Source: Phenylobacterium sp. (GTDB lineage: Bacteria; Pseudomonadota; Alphaproteobacteria; Caulobacterales; Caulobacteraceae). From it: DNA of 48,018 nucleotides. The position numbers and the translations under genes were made by a program. Below the pieces are notes generated by a model that saw only the letters and a program-made list of their open reading frames with translations, had not been told where the DNA came from and ran no database searches. The number at the start of each line of letters is the position of its first letter. The stretch's first letter is position 1. Location: NCBI RefSeq assembly GCF_030693405.1, contig NZ_JAUYAW010000025.1, positions 1 to 48,018 of the forward strand. Reading direction: 5' to 3'. This document shows, in pieces, positions 28,769 through 37,715 of this stretch.

Positions 28769-29919
28769 CCATGAGCGCGCTGAGCCGTCCGGGCGAACGC
28801 GACCGCCTGGTGGTCAAGTTCACCCAGATCGACTGGACCTTCGCCATTGCGCTCTGCCTGCTGGCCGGGACGGGGGCGTTGATGATGTTCTCGGTGGCCG
28901 GCAGCTCCTGGGAGCCGTGGGCGGGGCCGCATCTGTTCCGCTTCGGCTTCTGCTTCGTCCTGATGATCGCGCTGGCCCTGTTCGACGTGCGGGTCTGGTT
29001 CGCGCTCGCCTATCCGATCTACGGGCTGGGGCTGCTGCTGCTGCTGGCGGTGGAGTTCGTGGGCGACACGCGCATGGGCGCGACCCGGTGGCTGGATCTC
29101 GGCTTCATGAGCTTCCAGCCGTCAGAAGTGATGAAGGTCGGCATCGTGCTCGCCCTGGCGCGGTTCTATCACGGTATCTCGGCTGAGGACGCGCGCCTGT
29201 CCTGGTGGCTGATTATCCCGGCGCTGATGATCGCCGCCCCCGTCCTGCTGGTCGCCCATCAGCCGGACCTGGGGACCGCCATGCTGATCGCGCTGACCGG
29301 GGCCGCGGTGGTGGTCCTGGCGGGGCTGTCCTGGAAGATCATCGGCGCAGCCGTGATCTCCTTCGTCGCGGCCGTACCCATCATGGTGATGTTCGTGCTG
29401 CACGAGTATCAGCGGGCGCGGGTGCTGACCTTCCTCGATCCGGAGAGCGACCCGTCCGGCTCCGGCTATCACATCCTGCAGTCGAAGATCGCGCTGGGCT
29501 CCGGCGGCTTCTTCGGCAAGGGCTATGGGCTGGGCTCGCAGAGCCAGCTCAACTTCCTGCCCGAGAAGCACACCGACTTCATCTTCGCCACCCTGGCCGA
29601 GGAGTTCGGCTTCCTGGGGTGCGCCCTGGTGCTGGCCCTGTTCGCGGCGGTCATCTTCATGGCCCTGCGCACCGCCTCCCTGGCCCACAGCCACTTCGGA
29701 CGGCTGGCGGCCGCTGGGGTGACGGCGACCTTCACCCTCTATGTGCTGATCAACGGGGCCATGGTCATGGGTCTGGCGCCGGTGGTGGGGGTGCCCATGC
29801 CGCTGCTCTCCTATGGCGGCACGGTGATGCTGACCGTGATGATCGGCTGGGGGCTCGTCCAGTCGGTGCGGGTGCACCGCTATACCGAGGTCACCAGCGG
29901 CAAGGGCGCGTTCGTCTAA
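28765..29919 (+). CDS. rodA: SEDS peptidoglycan glycosyltransferase RodA
   Basis: A 384-residue polytopic membrane protein with about ten helices. SEDS motifs are MGATRWLDLGFMSFQPSEVMK, HQPDLGTAML, the ALGSGGFFGKGYGLGSQSQ and LPEKHTDFIFATLAEEFGF blocks, and the final VPMPLLSYGGTVM. It polymerises lipid II into glycan strands and pairs with the PBP2 encoded immediately upstream. ATGA couples its start to the mrdA stop. Confidence 0.97.
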   Translation: MTMSALSRPGERDRLVVKFTQIDWTFAIALCLLAGTGALMMFSVAGSSWEPWAGPHLFRFGFCFVLMIALALFDVRVWFALAYPIYGLGLLLLLAVEFVGDTRMGATRWLDLGFMSFQPSEVMKVGIVLALARFYHGISAEDARLSWWLIIPALMIAAPVLLVAHQPDLGTAMLIALTGAAVVVLAGLSWKIIGAAVISFVAAVPIMVMFVLHEYQRARVLTFLDPESDPSGSGYHILQSKIALGSGGFFGKGYGLGSQSQLNFLPEKHTDFIFATLAEEFGFLGCALVLALFAAVIFMALRTASLAHSHFGRLAAAGVTATFTLYVLINGAMVMGLAPVVGVPMPLLSYGGTVMLTVMIGWGLVQSVRVHRYTEVTSGKGAFV

Positions 29920-29921
29920 AG

Positions 29922-29939
29922 GCGCTAGCCGGCTGGCGC
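29922..29939. terminator. possible bidirectional terminator
   Basis: GCGCTAG pairs with CTGGCGC (one T-G wobble) around a CCGG loop. It lies between the convergent rodA and peptidase genes and overlaps the peptidase stop. Weak flanking A/T runs make it tentative. Confidence 0.35.
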
Positions 29940-30931
29940 TAACCCGCCAGGGCCTGGTCGGTGGCGCGCACCAGGGCGTCCACGACGCCGGGCTCCGTGG
30001 AGGCGTGGCCGGCATCCCAGACCACGTCCAGCTTAGCTTCTGGCCAGGCCTGGCTCAGACGCCAGGCGGCGTCCATCGGCGTGACGACATCGAACCGACC
30101 CTGGACGATCCAGCCGGGAATGCCGCGGATCTTGTCGATGTTCTTCAGGATCCAGCCGTCTTCCGGGAAGAAACCGCGATTGACGAAGTAGTGGCATTCG
30201 ATCCGCGCAAAGGCGATGGCGAAGTCCACCTCGTTGAACTTGGAGGGCCGCGCCTCGGGCCCGCGGATGGAGATGGTGTCGCCTTCCCATTGGCTCCAGG
30301 CCGTCGCCGCCTCGGCCTGCACCCGGCGGTCGGCATGGGTCAGGCGCCGGTGATAGGCGCCCATCAGATCGTGGCGCTCCTCCTCCGGAATCGGCGCCAG
30401 GAAGTGGGCCCAGGCGTCGGGGAACAGCATGGAGGCGCCGTCCTGATAGAACCAGCGCAGCTCTTTCTCGGTGAGCAGGAAGACCCCGCGCAGGACCAGG
30501 CCCTCGACCCGGTCGGGATGGGTGATGGCGTATGCGAGCGCCAGGGTCGACCCCCAGGAGCCGCCGAACACGGTCCACTTCTCGACGCCCAGCTTGACCC
30601 GCAGCCGCTCGATATCGGCGATCAGGGTCCAGGTGGTGTTGTGCTCCAGCCGGGCGTTGGGGTGAGAGCGGCCGCAGCCCCGCTGGTCGAACAGCGCCAT
30701 CCGCCACTTCGAGGGATCGAAGAAGCGCCGCATGGTCGGGTTGATCGCGCCGCCCGGGCCGCCGTGCAGGATCAGGCAGGGCTTACCGTCGGGGTTCCCG
30801 CACTCCTCATAATAGACCTCGTGCTCGCTCTCGGTGGCGAGCCAGCCATGGGCGAAGGGCTCGTTCTCGGGGAACAGCCCACGACGTTGGGCGGGCGATG
30901 AGACGGCGGTGAAAGGGGAGGGGCGATCCAT
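29939..30931 (-). CDS. proline iminopeptidase (family S33)
   Basis: A 330-residue alpha/beta-hydrolase that removes N-terminal proline from peptides. Family motifs are HGGPGGAINP (oxyanion region, residues ~56-65), FDQRGCGRSHPNA and the nucleophile elbow GGSWGS with S125. The acid is probably the Asp of GRFDVVTPM and the base the His of WDAGHASTEP. No signal peptide is seen, so it is probably cytosolic. It starts 8 bases after the epoxide-hydrolase-like gene, so both form one transcript. Confidence 0.93.
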   Translation of the reverse strand: MDRPSPFTAVSSPAQRRGLFPENEPFAHGWLATESEHEVYYEECGNPDGKPCLILHGGPGGAINPTMRRFFDPSKWRMALFDQRGCGRSHPNARLEHNTTWTLIADIERLRVKLGVEKWTVFGGSWGSTLALAYAITHPDRVEGLVLRGVFLLTEKELRWFYQDGASMLFPDAWAHFLAPIPEEERHDLMGAYHRRLTHADRRVQAEAATAWSQWEGDTISIRGPEARPSKFNEVDFAIAFARIECHYFVNRGFFPEDGWILKNIDKIRGIPGWIVQGRFDVVTPMDAAWRLSQAWPEAKLDVVWDAGHASTEPGVVDALVRATDQALAG

Positions 30932-30939
30932 GTCTGTAT

Positions 30940-31935
30940 TTACGCCGGGAAACGCCTGCGCATCCAGTCGAGGATGTAGCGGTTCACCGCCTCTGGCTGC
31001 TCCTGCTGCGTCCAGTGCCCGGAGTCGGTCACCAGCACCTTCTCGAGGTCGGAAATGTAGTCGCCCATCTTGTCGGCCATGGCGGGCGGCAGGACCGCAT
31101 CCTTCTCGGCCATGATCATCAGACAGGGCAGGCCATCGATCCGGGTGGGCAGGTCGGCGCCCCGCTCCCAGTTGCGGGTGAAGTTGCGGTACCAGTTGAT
31201 CGGGCCGGTGAAGCCGCTGTGCTCGAACAGGGCCACATAGACCGCCATCTCCTCGTCGCTGAGGAACTGGCTCTGATCAGCGGCCGGGTCATAGGCCGCC
31301 AGGCCCGCGGCGAACGCGAAGCTGGAGCCGCCCTTCTTGGTCTCGCTGGACTGGCGCAGGGCCGCAGGCTTGCGCAGGAAGAAGCGCATGGTCTTGTTGA
31401 CGTCGGCGCCTAGCGTCTGGTCGGCCTCGCCCGGGGTCTGGAACCAGACGATGTACATGTCCGGGCCATAGACCTGGCGGAACAGTTCGATGGGCTCGGC
31501 CCGGTAGCGGGGCTGGTAGGGGGTGTTGAGGCCGATGATCCCGGCGCAGCGCTCGCGATGCATCAACGGCATCTGCCAGACGACGAAGCCGCCCCAGTCG
31601 TGCCCGACGAACACCGCCTTCTCAAGGCCCAGGTGATCGAGCAGGGCGACCAGGTCGGCGGTCAGGTGCTCCATGTCGTAATCGGCCACGGCCTCCGGAC
31701 CCGAGCTCAGGCCATAGCCGCGCTGGTCTGGCGCGATGACGTGGTAGCCCGCCTCCGCCAGGACCGGGATTTGATGGCGCCAGGAAAAGGCGGTCTCCGG
31801 GAAGCCGTGGCAGAGCACGATGGCCGGACCATCCTTGGGGCCGGCCTCGTAATAGGCCATCTCGATGCCGTTCACCTGGGCGGTCTGAACCGGGGGCATG
31901 GCGGCGGCGAGGGCAGGGGGCAGGGCGATCGCCAT
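30940..31935 (-). CDS. epoxide hydrolase-like alpha/beta hydrolase
   Basis: A 331-residue alpha/beta hydrolase. The ATG at 31935 is chosen; an in-frame upstream start would overlap the divergent gene. The oxyanion motif is HGFP (43-46). The nucleophile is D113 in VGHDWGG, an Asp rather than Ser, as in epoxide hydrolases and haloalkane dehalogenases. The acid is in IMAEKDAVLPP and the base in DSGHWTQQEQP. RNWERG lies in the cap. The HGFP motif and the GHDWGG elbow favour epoxide hydrolase over dehalogenase. The substrate is unknown. Confidence 0.87.
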   Translation of the reverse strand: MAIALPPALAAAMPPVQTAQVNGIEMAYYEAGPKDGPAIVLCHGFPETAFSWRHQIPVLAEAGYHVIAPDQRGYGLSSGPEAVADYDMEHLTADLVALLDHLGLEKAVFVGHDWGGFVVWQMPLMHRERCAGIIGLNTPYQPRYRAEPIELFRQVYGPDMYIVWFQTPGEADQTLGADVNKTMRFFLRKPAALRQSSETKKGGSSFAFAAGLAAYDPAADQSQFLSDEEMAVYVALFEHSGFTGPINWYRNFTRNWERGADLPTRIDGLPCLMIMAEKDAVLPPAMADKMGDYISDLEKVLVTDSGHWTQQEQPEAVNRYILDWMRRRFPA

Positions 31936-32036
31936 GGGGGGCTCCGGACAGGTCTGATCCCGGCATTTGGGGGGATATGGGCGGGGAGGCAAGCCTTGCG
32001 CCCTTCCCCTGTGGGGCCGGAGGGTTAGATAGGGGC

Positions 32037-33239
32037 ATGACCAAAGCCGCCGCCGCCGCGCCCACCCCCTGGGGTCTTGTGATCCTGCTCGGCGCGCTCA
32101 CGGCGTTCGCGCCAATGTCCATCGACATGTATCTGCCGAGTCTGCCGCAGATCGGCCAGAGCCTGGGAGCCAGCGCCGCCCAGACCCAGGCCACGGTGGC
32201 CGCCTTCTTCGCCGGCATGGCCATCGGCCAGTTCATCTATGGCCCCGCCTCGGACCGCTTTGGCCGCCGGGGTCCGATCCTGGCCGGCATCGCCGTCTAC
32301 GCCCTGGCCACCATAGCCTGCGCTCTGGCGACGAGCCCCGACATGCTGATCGCCGCCCGCTTCGTCCAGGCGCTCGGCGGATGCGCTGGCGGGGTGGTGG
32401 CCCGGGCCATTGTCCGCGACCGGTTCGATCACACCGAGACGGCCCGGATGTTGTCCCTGCTGATGCTGATCATGGGGATCGCCCCCATTGTCGCGCCGCT
32501 GGTGGGAGGCGTGATCCTGCAGGTCGCCGGCTGGCGGGCCATCTTCTGGGTGCTGCTGGCCTTTGGCCTGATCGTCGGCGCCTTTGCGCTGTTGCGGCTG
32601 GAAGAGAGCCGCTCGGAGGCCACCGCCGTCCAGGCCCGGGCGGAGAACCCGTTCGCCGCCTTCGCAGCCCTCCTGCGCCAGCGCCGCCTGGTGGGCTACG
32701 CCCTGGCCGGCGCGCTCAATGGGGCGACCCTGTTCACCTATATCGCCGCCTCGCCGGTCCTGCTGATCGAGGTCTATGGGATCTCGCCGGCCAATTTCGG
32801 CTGGGTGTTCGGGCTGAACGCCGCCGGCGTCATCGGGGCCAGCCAGGCCAACCGCTACCTGTTGAAGTATGTCGGGCCCGATCAGGTCCTGGCGCGGGCA
32901 AGCCTGATTGCCGTGGGCTTCGGGGCGCTGCTGGCCCTGGCGGCGGTGACCGGGATTGGCGAGCGCTGGACCGTGCTGCCCCTGCTGTTCCTGATCCTGG
33001 CGACCTATGGCTTCATCCAGGGCAACACCATGGCCGGGGCGCTCAGCGTCGATGCCAGCCGCTCGGGCTCAGTCTCCGCCCTGATGGGCGGGGCCTCCTT
33101 CGGGGTGGGCGCGGTGGCCGCCAGCCTGACGGGTTTGGCCTATGACGGCACCCCCGGTCCCATGGGGATCGCCATGGCCCTGGCCCTGGCGGGATCGGCG
33201 CTGGCCCTGCGGACCCTGGCCCTGCCGGGGCGCAGCTAG
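32037..33239 (+). CDS. Bcr/CflA family multidrug MFS transporter
   Basis: A 400-residue protein with twelve predicted membrane helices. The first helix region MSIDMYLPSLPQIG and the loop motif GPASDRFGRRGPILAG (between helices 2 and 3) are typical of the Bcr/CflA branch of drug-proton antiporters. RFVQALGGCAGGVVARAIVRD is the helix 4 signature. ATG 32037 follows AGATAGGGGC. It is divergent from the hydrolase pair. Bicyclomycin or chloramphenicol-type export is the family default, and the substrate here is unknown. The stop shares a CTAG with the convergent DUF423 gene. Confidence 0.92.
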   Translation: MTKAAAAAPTPWGLVILLGALTAFAPMSIDMYLPSLPQIGQSLGASAAQTQATVAAFFAGMAIGQFIYGPASDRFGRRGPILAGIAVYALATIACALATSPDMLIAARFVQALGGCAGGVVARAIVRDRFDHTETARMLSLLMLIMGIAPIVAPLVGGVILQVAGWRAIFWVLLAFGLIVGAFALLRLEESRSEATAVQARAENPFAAFAALLRQRRLVGYALAGALNGATLFTYIAASPVLLIEVYGISPANFGWVFGLNAAGVIGASQANRYLLKYVGPDQVLARASLIAVGFGALLALAAVTGIGERWTVLPLLFLILATYGFIQGNTMAGALSVDASRSGSVSALMGGASFGVGAVAASLTGLAYDGTPGPMGIAMALALAGSALALRTLALPGRS

Positions 33240-33610
33240 GCTGCGGGCTTCAGGCGGAAGGCGGCCACGGCCAGGACGAGCCAGCCGACCAGGAACATCA
33301 GTCCGCCGATCGGGGTGACGGCGCCGAGGATGCGCGGCGCGCCGAGCGCCATGGCGGTCAGGGTTCCGCAGAAGATGATCCCGCCGCCGAGGAAGAAGGG
33401 CGGCGCGATCCGGGCCAGCCACCCGCCTTGACCTGCAACAATAGCGGCGGCGAACACCGCCAGGCTGTGGACCATCAGATAAGTGGCGCCGGTGTCCATC
33501 CAGGCCTTGGCCTGAGGATCAGCAATCGCGTGGGCTCCGAAGGCGCCGAGGGCCACCGACAGAAAGCCCCCGAGGGCCGCCAGCCCCAGCCAGAATCGGT
33601 CGACACCCAT
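33236..33610 (-). CDS. DUF423 family membrane protein
   Basis: A 124-residue protein with four hydrophobic helices. Signature residues are LGGFLSVALGAFGAHA near the N-terminus, YLMVHSLAVFA, and FLGGGIIFCGTLTAMALG. The family is widespread and of unknown function. ATG 33610 has GGAGGACGCC upstream. It overlaps the transporter stop by 4 bases. Confidence 0.9.
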   Translation of the reverse strand: MGVDRFWLGLAALGGFLSVALGAFGAHAIADPQAKAWMDTGATYLMVHSLAVFAAAIVAGQGGWLARIAPPFFLGGGIIFCGTLTAMALGAPRILGAVTPIGGLMFLVGWLVLAVAAFRLKPAA

Positions 33611-33737
33611 GGCGTCCTCCTGCGTTATGTGGGCGCCTTGAGGCGCGCCGGCGACGGCCGCGCCAAGGACGGTGCAAGGCTGACTCAGCCCTGCGCCATA
33701 GGTTGAGGAAATCGCGCTGGGCGCAAGGAGACAGGTC

Positions 33738-34769
33738 ATGGACTTGCGGAAGTTGGGACTGGCCGCAGCGGCGTTCACCCTGAGCCTCGGCGGCGGCGCG
33801 ACCGCCGACAGCGGCAGCTTCGGCCACTGGGCCGTGGTCTGCGACAATGTCCAGGTCTGCACCGCCATGGGTTTTGGCGAACTGGGGGAGATGGGCAGTT
33901 CCGCCCTGCTGAAGCTACGCCGCGAGACGGGACCGGGCGCCGAGCCGACCATCAGCGTGATCACCGCGGGAACTGCGGCGGCCACCCTGCGCCTGGCGGT
34001 GGACGGCGCCTCGCCGAGCGGCCTGGCCGCTGTGCCCGCCACGCCGATGGCGGAGGATCCCGAGCGTCGCGTGACCGAACTGACGCCCGCCCAGACCCGC
34101 GCCCTGCTGGCGGTGCTCGTCAATGGTCGCACCCTGACCCTGATGGAGGGCCAGAACCCCGCCGCCACCATCTCCCTGGCAGGATCGAGCGCGGCCATGC
34201 GGTTCATGGATGATCGCCAGAAGCGGGCCGGCACGGTCACCGCCCTGGTGGCCCGGGGGGCGCGGCCCGCTTCGGCCGTTCCAGCGCCGTCCCAGCCGCC
34301 CGCGATCAAGGCCGCGCCCGCCGTCAGCCAGGCCCGGCTGCCCACGACCCCGTCGCCGGCCATGCAGGCGCAGCTGCGCGACTGCGACGACGACATCGCT
34401 GACCTGGGTTTTGCGCCGGAGGTGGCCAGGCTTGGCCAGGGGCGGCTATTCTGGGGGGTGGTCTGCTCCCGCGGGGCCTACAACGTCATCTACCGCCTGT
34501 TTCTCACCGATGAGCGCGGCGGCGATGTCCGCCCCCTCGAGCTCTCCTATCCCAGCGACGAGACGACGTCCGAACTGATGAACATCAGCTTCGACCCCAA
34601 GACCCAGACCCTGATGAACTTCGACAAGGGCCGCGGGCTGGGCGACTGCGGTGCGATCACCGAGTGGATCTGGACCGGCGAAGCTTTCGCCGTGGCCCAT
34701 CAGGTGCTGATGCCGGAGTGCCAGGGGGTGATGAGCGACGATTGGCCGGTCAGCTACCGGTCACGCTAG
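33738..34769 (+). CDS. DUF1176 domain exported protein
   Basis: A 343-residue protein with a signal peptide ending near ATA-DSG. Family marks are FGHWAVVCDNVQVCTA near the start and the C-terminal GEAFAVAHQVLMPECQGVMSDDWP segment, with paired cysteines that likely form disulfides. It is probably periplasmic. An Ala/Pro-rich linker (~residues 175-205) divides two halves. DUF1176 function is unknown. ATG 33738 has AAGGAGA upstream. It is not clearly linked to its neighbours. Confidence 0.85.
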   Translation: MDLRKLGLAAAAFTLSLGGGATADSGSFGHWAVVCDNVQVCTAMGFGELGEMGSSALLKLRRETGPGAEPTISVITAGTAAATLRLAVDGASPSGLAAVPATPMAEDPERRVTELTPAQTRALLAVLVNGRTLTLMEGQNPAATISLAGSSAAMRFMDDRQKRAGTVTALVARGARPASAVPAPSQPPAIKAAPAVSQARLPTTPSPAMQAQLRDCDDDIADLGFAPEVARLGQGRLFWGVVCSRGAYNVIYRLFLTDERGGDVRPLELSYPSDETTSELMNISFDPKTQTLMNFDKGRGLGDCGAITEWIWTGEAFAVAHQVLMPECQGVMSDDWPVSYRSR

Positions 34770-34817
34770 ACTCAGATTAGAGCCTGAGGGGCGCCAACCG
34801 CCCCACAGGCTTGACCC

Positions 34818-35981
34818 ATGCCCTCGCTGCCCTTGCGTCTGGGCCTGTTCTATTCGGCCATCTTCGTGGGCACCGGCGCCAGCGCGCCCTACATTCCCAT
34901 CTGGTTCGCCCGCCATGGCCTGAGCGGCGCCGAGATCGGCCTGATCCTCTCAGCGCCGATGATGGCGCGTGTGATCACCGCGCCGGCCATCGGGGTCTGG
35001 GCCGACAGCTTTGCCCTGCGCCGCACGCCGCTGATGCTCATGGGGGCGCTGGCCACTGTGGCCTACATCCTGCTGGCCGCGCCGTTCGGCTTCTGGTGGT
35101 GGTTCGCCGTCTGGTTCGTGGCCGCCTCGGCCATCTCGACGGTCTCGCCGCTGACCGACGTCATCGTGCTGGCCCGGGCCCGGCGGGACGGCTTCAACTA
35201 TGGCTGGCCCCGGGGCATCGGCTCGGCCGCCTTCATCCTGGCCAATGTGGTCATGGGGGTGATGCTGGTTCAGGGACCCGCCGACCTGGTGCTGATCTGG
35301 ATCGTCGTGGCCGCCCTGCTGACGGCGGTGGGCACCCGCTTCCTGTTGCCCCCAGATCCGGTGCGCGAGGAGGGCGGCCGCGCGGCCCTGTCGGAAAGCC
35401 TGGCCGGTCTCGGCTCCCTGGTGCGCGACGGCGGCTTCATGCTGGCGGTGGTCTCGGTGGGACTGATCCAATCGGCCCACGCCTTCTATTACGGCTTCTC
35501 GGCCCTGGTCTGGAAGGCGCAGGGGATCCCCGAAAGCCTGACCGGCGTCCTCTGGGGCTTCGGGGTCGCCGTGGAGATCGGCTTCCTGTGGTTCATGGAG
35601 CCCTGGCGGCGCGCCATCGGGCCCCGGCGGCTGCTGGTGATCGGCGGGGCGGCCGCGGTGGTGCGCTGGGGGACGCTGGCCCTGTCGCCGCCGCTCTGGC
35701 TGCTGTTTCCCATCCAGGCCCTGCATGCGCTCAGCTTCGCCGCCACCTTCATGGCCTCGCTGCAGCTGGTGGAGCGGCTGTCGACCCCGGCCAACGCCTC
35801 ATCGGCCCAGACCATGAACTCGGCCTTTTCCGGCGGCCTGCTGATCGGCCTGGCCACCATCGTCTCCGGCGGCCTCTATGACGCGGTCGGCGCCTATGGC
35901 TATTTCGCCATGGCCGCCATGTCGGCGCTGGGCCTGGCCGGCGCCCTGCGGCTCTACGGAGTCAGGCGGCTGGACGGGTGA
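34818..35981 (+). CDS. MFS transporter of the HcaT/LacY-like (MFS_1_like) group
   Basis: A 387-residue protein with twelve hydrophobic helices. The N-terminus LRLGLFYSAIFVGTGASAPYIPIWFARHGLSGAEIGLILS is the mark of the phenylpropionate/nucleoside symporter-like group. RPRGIGS-type sequence (YGWPRGIGSAAFI) and PANASSAQTMNSAFSGG in helix 11 also fit. The substrate is unknown. Its 3' end overlaps the convergent pyroglutamyl peptidase gene by 20 bases. Confidence 0.87.
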   Translation: MPSLPLRLGLFYSAIFVGTGASAPYIPIWFARHGLSGAEIGLILSAPMMARVITAPAIGVWADSFALRRTPLMLMGALATVAYILLAAPFGFWWWFAVWFVAASAISTVSPLTDVIVLARARRDGFNYGWPRGIGSAAFILANVVMGVMLVQGPADLVLIWIVVAALLTAVGTRFLLPPDPVREEGGRAALSESLAGLGSLVRDGGFMLAVVSVGLIQSAHAFYYGFSALVWKAQGIPESLTGVLWGFGVAVEIGFLWFMEPWRRAIGPRRLLVIGGAAAVVRWGTLALSPPLWLLFPIQALHALSFAATFMASLQLVERLSTPANASSAQTMNSAFSGGLLIGLATIVSGGLYDAVGAYGYFAMAAMSALGLAGALRLYGVRRLDG

Positions 35982-36576
35982 GCTCGGCGCAGAAGGCGGC
36001 GGCTGTGGCGCTCACCGCCTGGCGGATCTGGGCGAGGTCGAAGGTCGCCGTCTCCGCACACTCCCGAGCCTGGGGCACATGCAGAAAGCCTACCTTTGGG
36101 GCCGCTTTGGTGTGCAGCAGGCGGTAGAGGGTGAAGTTGCAGAGATAGTCGCCAGCATCCTCCGACAGGGTGACCGGCAGGCCCTCGGTCTCCAGGGCCG
36201 AAGCCATGGCCTGGCAGGGCGCAGTGGACGCGATCACGTCCTCACCCGCCTCGGCCACGCAGGCCGAGCCCCAGACCCGGCCGGCCTGATCGGGGCGGTC
36301 GGGACTGGCGCAGTTGCGACCCAGGGTCTCGACGCGGAAGGTCTGCGCCTCCACCGCCACGCCGACCACCAGAATGCCGCCAACCGGGCGCGCCTGAACC
36401 TCGCGCAGGATCGTCTCGGCTGCGCCTTGCCACTGAACGGGCAGGGTAAGGTAGTCGATCTCTGAGCCGGGCGGCGCCCAGCCCTCACGGGCCAGGGTGG
36501 CGATGACGGCGGCCGACGGATTGAGCGGCGCGGCCGGAAAACTGCCGAAACCGGCGAGGAGGAGGCGAGGGGACAT
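35962..36576 (-). CDS. pyroglutamyl-peptidase I-like cysteine peptidase
   Basis: A 204-residue protein, close to the ~215 residue norm of family C15. ATG 36576 gives LLLAGFGSFPAAPLNPSAAV, the family N-terminus. The catalytic Cys is in AGDYLCNFTLYRLLH and the His in KVGFLHVPQARE. The Glu position falls in VGVAVEAQTFRVETLGRN, where the usual motif is less well kept. It removes N-terminal pyroglutamate from peptides in the cytosol. The divergent dehydrogenase starts 79 bases away. Confidence 0.87.
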   Translation of the reverse strand: MSPRLLLAGFGSFPAAPLNPSAAVIATLAREGWAPPGSEIDYLTLPVQWQGAAETILREVQARPVGGILVVGVAVEAQTFRVETLGRNCASPDRPDQAGRVWGSACVAEAGEDVIASTAPCQAMASALETEGLPVTLSEDAGDYLCNFTLYRLLHTKAAPKVGFLHVPQARECAETATFDLAQIRQAVSATAAAFCAELTRPAA

Positions 36577-36655
36577 GGAGCCAATATAGCCCACGCGGCC
36601 TTGAATGCCCCAGGGGCGCCCGACGAAACTGGCGAAAACAGTGGAGATGAAGACC

Positions 36656-37672
36656 ATGCGCGCACTGCAAGCGGCTGAACCGTGGGGCCTGGACCACCTG
36701 ACGATCGTCGAGGCGCCCGAGCCCAAGCCCGGCCCTGGCGAGGTGCTGGTGCGGATGAAGGCGGTCTCCCTGAACTATCGCGACTGGCTGATGATCAACG
36801 GCATGTACAGCCGCGGCTCGGCCACCGGCGGCTCAGTGACCCCGTTCTCGGACGGCTGCGGGGTGATCGAGGCCGTGGGCGAGGGCGTGACCCGGGTGAA
36901 GGTCGGCGATCGGGTGGCCACCCTGTTCTTCCAGGGCTGGCTGTCTGGGCCGCCGACCCTGGAAAAGGCGATGACGGCGCTGGGCTCGCCGATCCCAGGC
37001 GCGGGGCGTGAACTGGCGGTGTTCAGCCAGGAAGGTGTGTCCAAGGTTCCGGACTTCCTGACCGACCAACAGGTGGCGACCCTGCCGTGCGCGGCGCTGA
37101 CCGCCTGGCGGGCCCTGTTCGAGGACGCAGACCTGCAGCTGGGCGACACGGTGGTCCTGCAGGGCACCGGCGGGGTGTCGATCTTCGGCCTGCAGTTCGC
37201 CAAGGCCGCGGGCCTGCGGGCCCTGATCACCTCGTCCTCCGACGAGAAGCTCGCCCGGGCCAAGGACCTGGGCGCCGATCACCTGGTCAACTACCGCCAG
37301 ACCCCGGAATGGGCCAAGCCCGTGCGCGAGGCGACCGGCGGGGTGGGGGCGGACTTCATCATGGAGGTGGGCGGCCAGGGCACCATCGACCAGAGCCTAA
37401 AGGCCATCCGCATCGGCGGCCATATCGCCATCATCGGCGTGGTCGCCCAGGGCGGCGCCGGCATCAATCCGGCGGTCCTGATCGGCAATGCGGCGAAGAT
37501 GCAGGGGGTCTTCGTCGGCTCCCGCGACATGTTCGAATCCATGTGCAAGGCGATCGAGCTCCATCGCATCGCCCCTGTGGTGGACAAGGTCTTCCCCTGG
37601 ACCGAGGCCAAGGCGGCCTTTGCGGCCATGGCCGGCGGCGAACACTTCGGCAAGATCGTCCTGGAGTTCTAG
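36656..37672 (+). CDS. NAD(P)-dependent zinc-type/quinone-oxidoreductase-like alcohol dehydrogenase
   Basis: A 338-residue medium-chain dehydrogenase. ATG 36656 is preferred for its GGAG spacing; ATG 36647 is also possible. The GroES-like half contains PGPGEVLVRMKAVSLNYRDWLMING and SDGCGVIEAVGEGVTRVKVGDRV. The Rossmann half has VLQGTGGVSIFGLQFAKAAG and the VIGVVAQGG-like loop (IAIIGVVAQGGAG). The classical zinc-ligand Cys/His set is not evident, which favours the zinc-independent quinone oxidoreductase type. The substrate is unknown. Confidence 0.87.
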   Translation: MRALQAAEPWGLDHLTIVEAPEPKPGPGEVLVRMKAVSLNYRDWLMINGMYSRGSATGGSVTPFSDGCGVIEAVGEGVTRVKVGDRVATLFFQGWLSGPPTLEKAMTALGSPIPGAGRELAVFSQEGVSKVPDFLTDQQVATLPCAALTAWRALFEDADLQLGDTVVLQGTGGVSIFGLQFAKAAGLRALITSSSDEKLARAKDLGADHLVNYRQTPEWAKPVREATGGVGADFIMEVGGQGTIDQSLKAIRIGGHIAIIGVVAQGGAGINPAVLIGNAAKMQGVFVGSRDMFESMCKAIELHRIAPVVDKVFPWTEAKAAFAAMAGGEHFGKIVLEF

Positions 37673-37679
37673 GGCGCGG

Positions 37680-37715
37680 GAGCGGCCGGCGGCTGAGGCC
37701 GGCCGCTCTTATCTT
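37680..37715 (+). terminator. Rho-independent terminator of the dehydrogenase gene
   Basis: An 11-base-pair stem (GAGCGGCCGGC pairing with GCCGGCCGCTC) with a 7-base loop, followed by TTATCTT. It begins 8 bases after the stop codon. Confidence 0.75.
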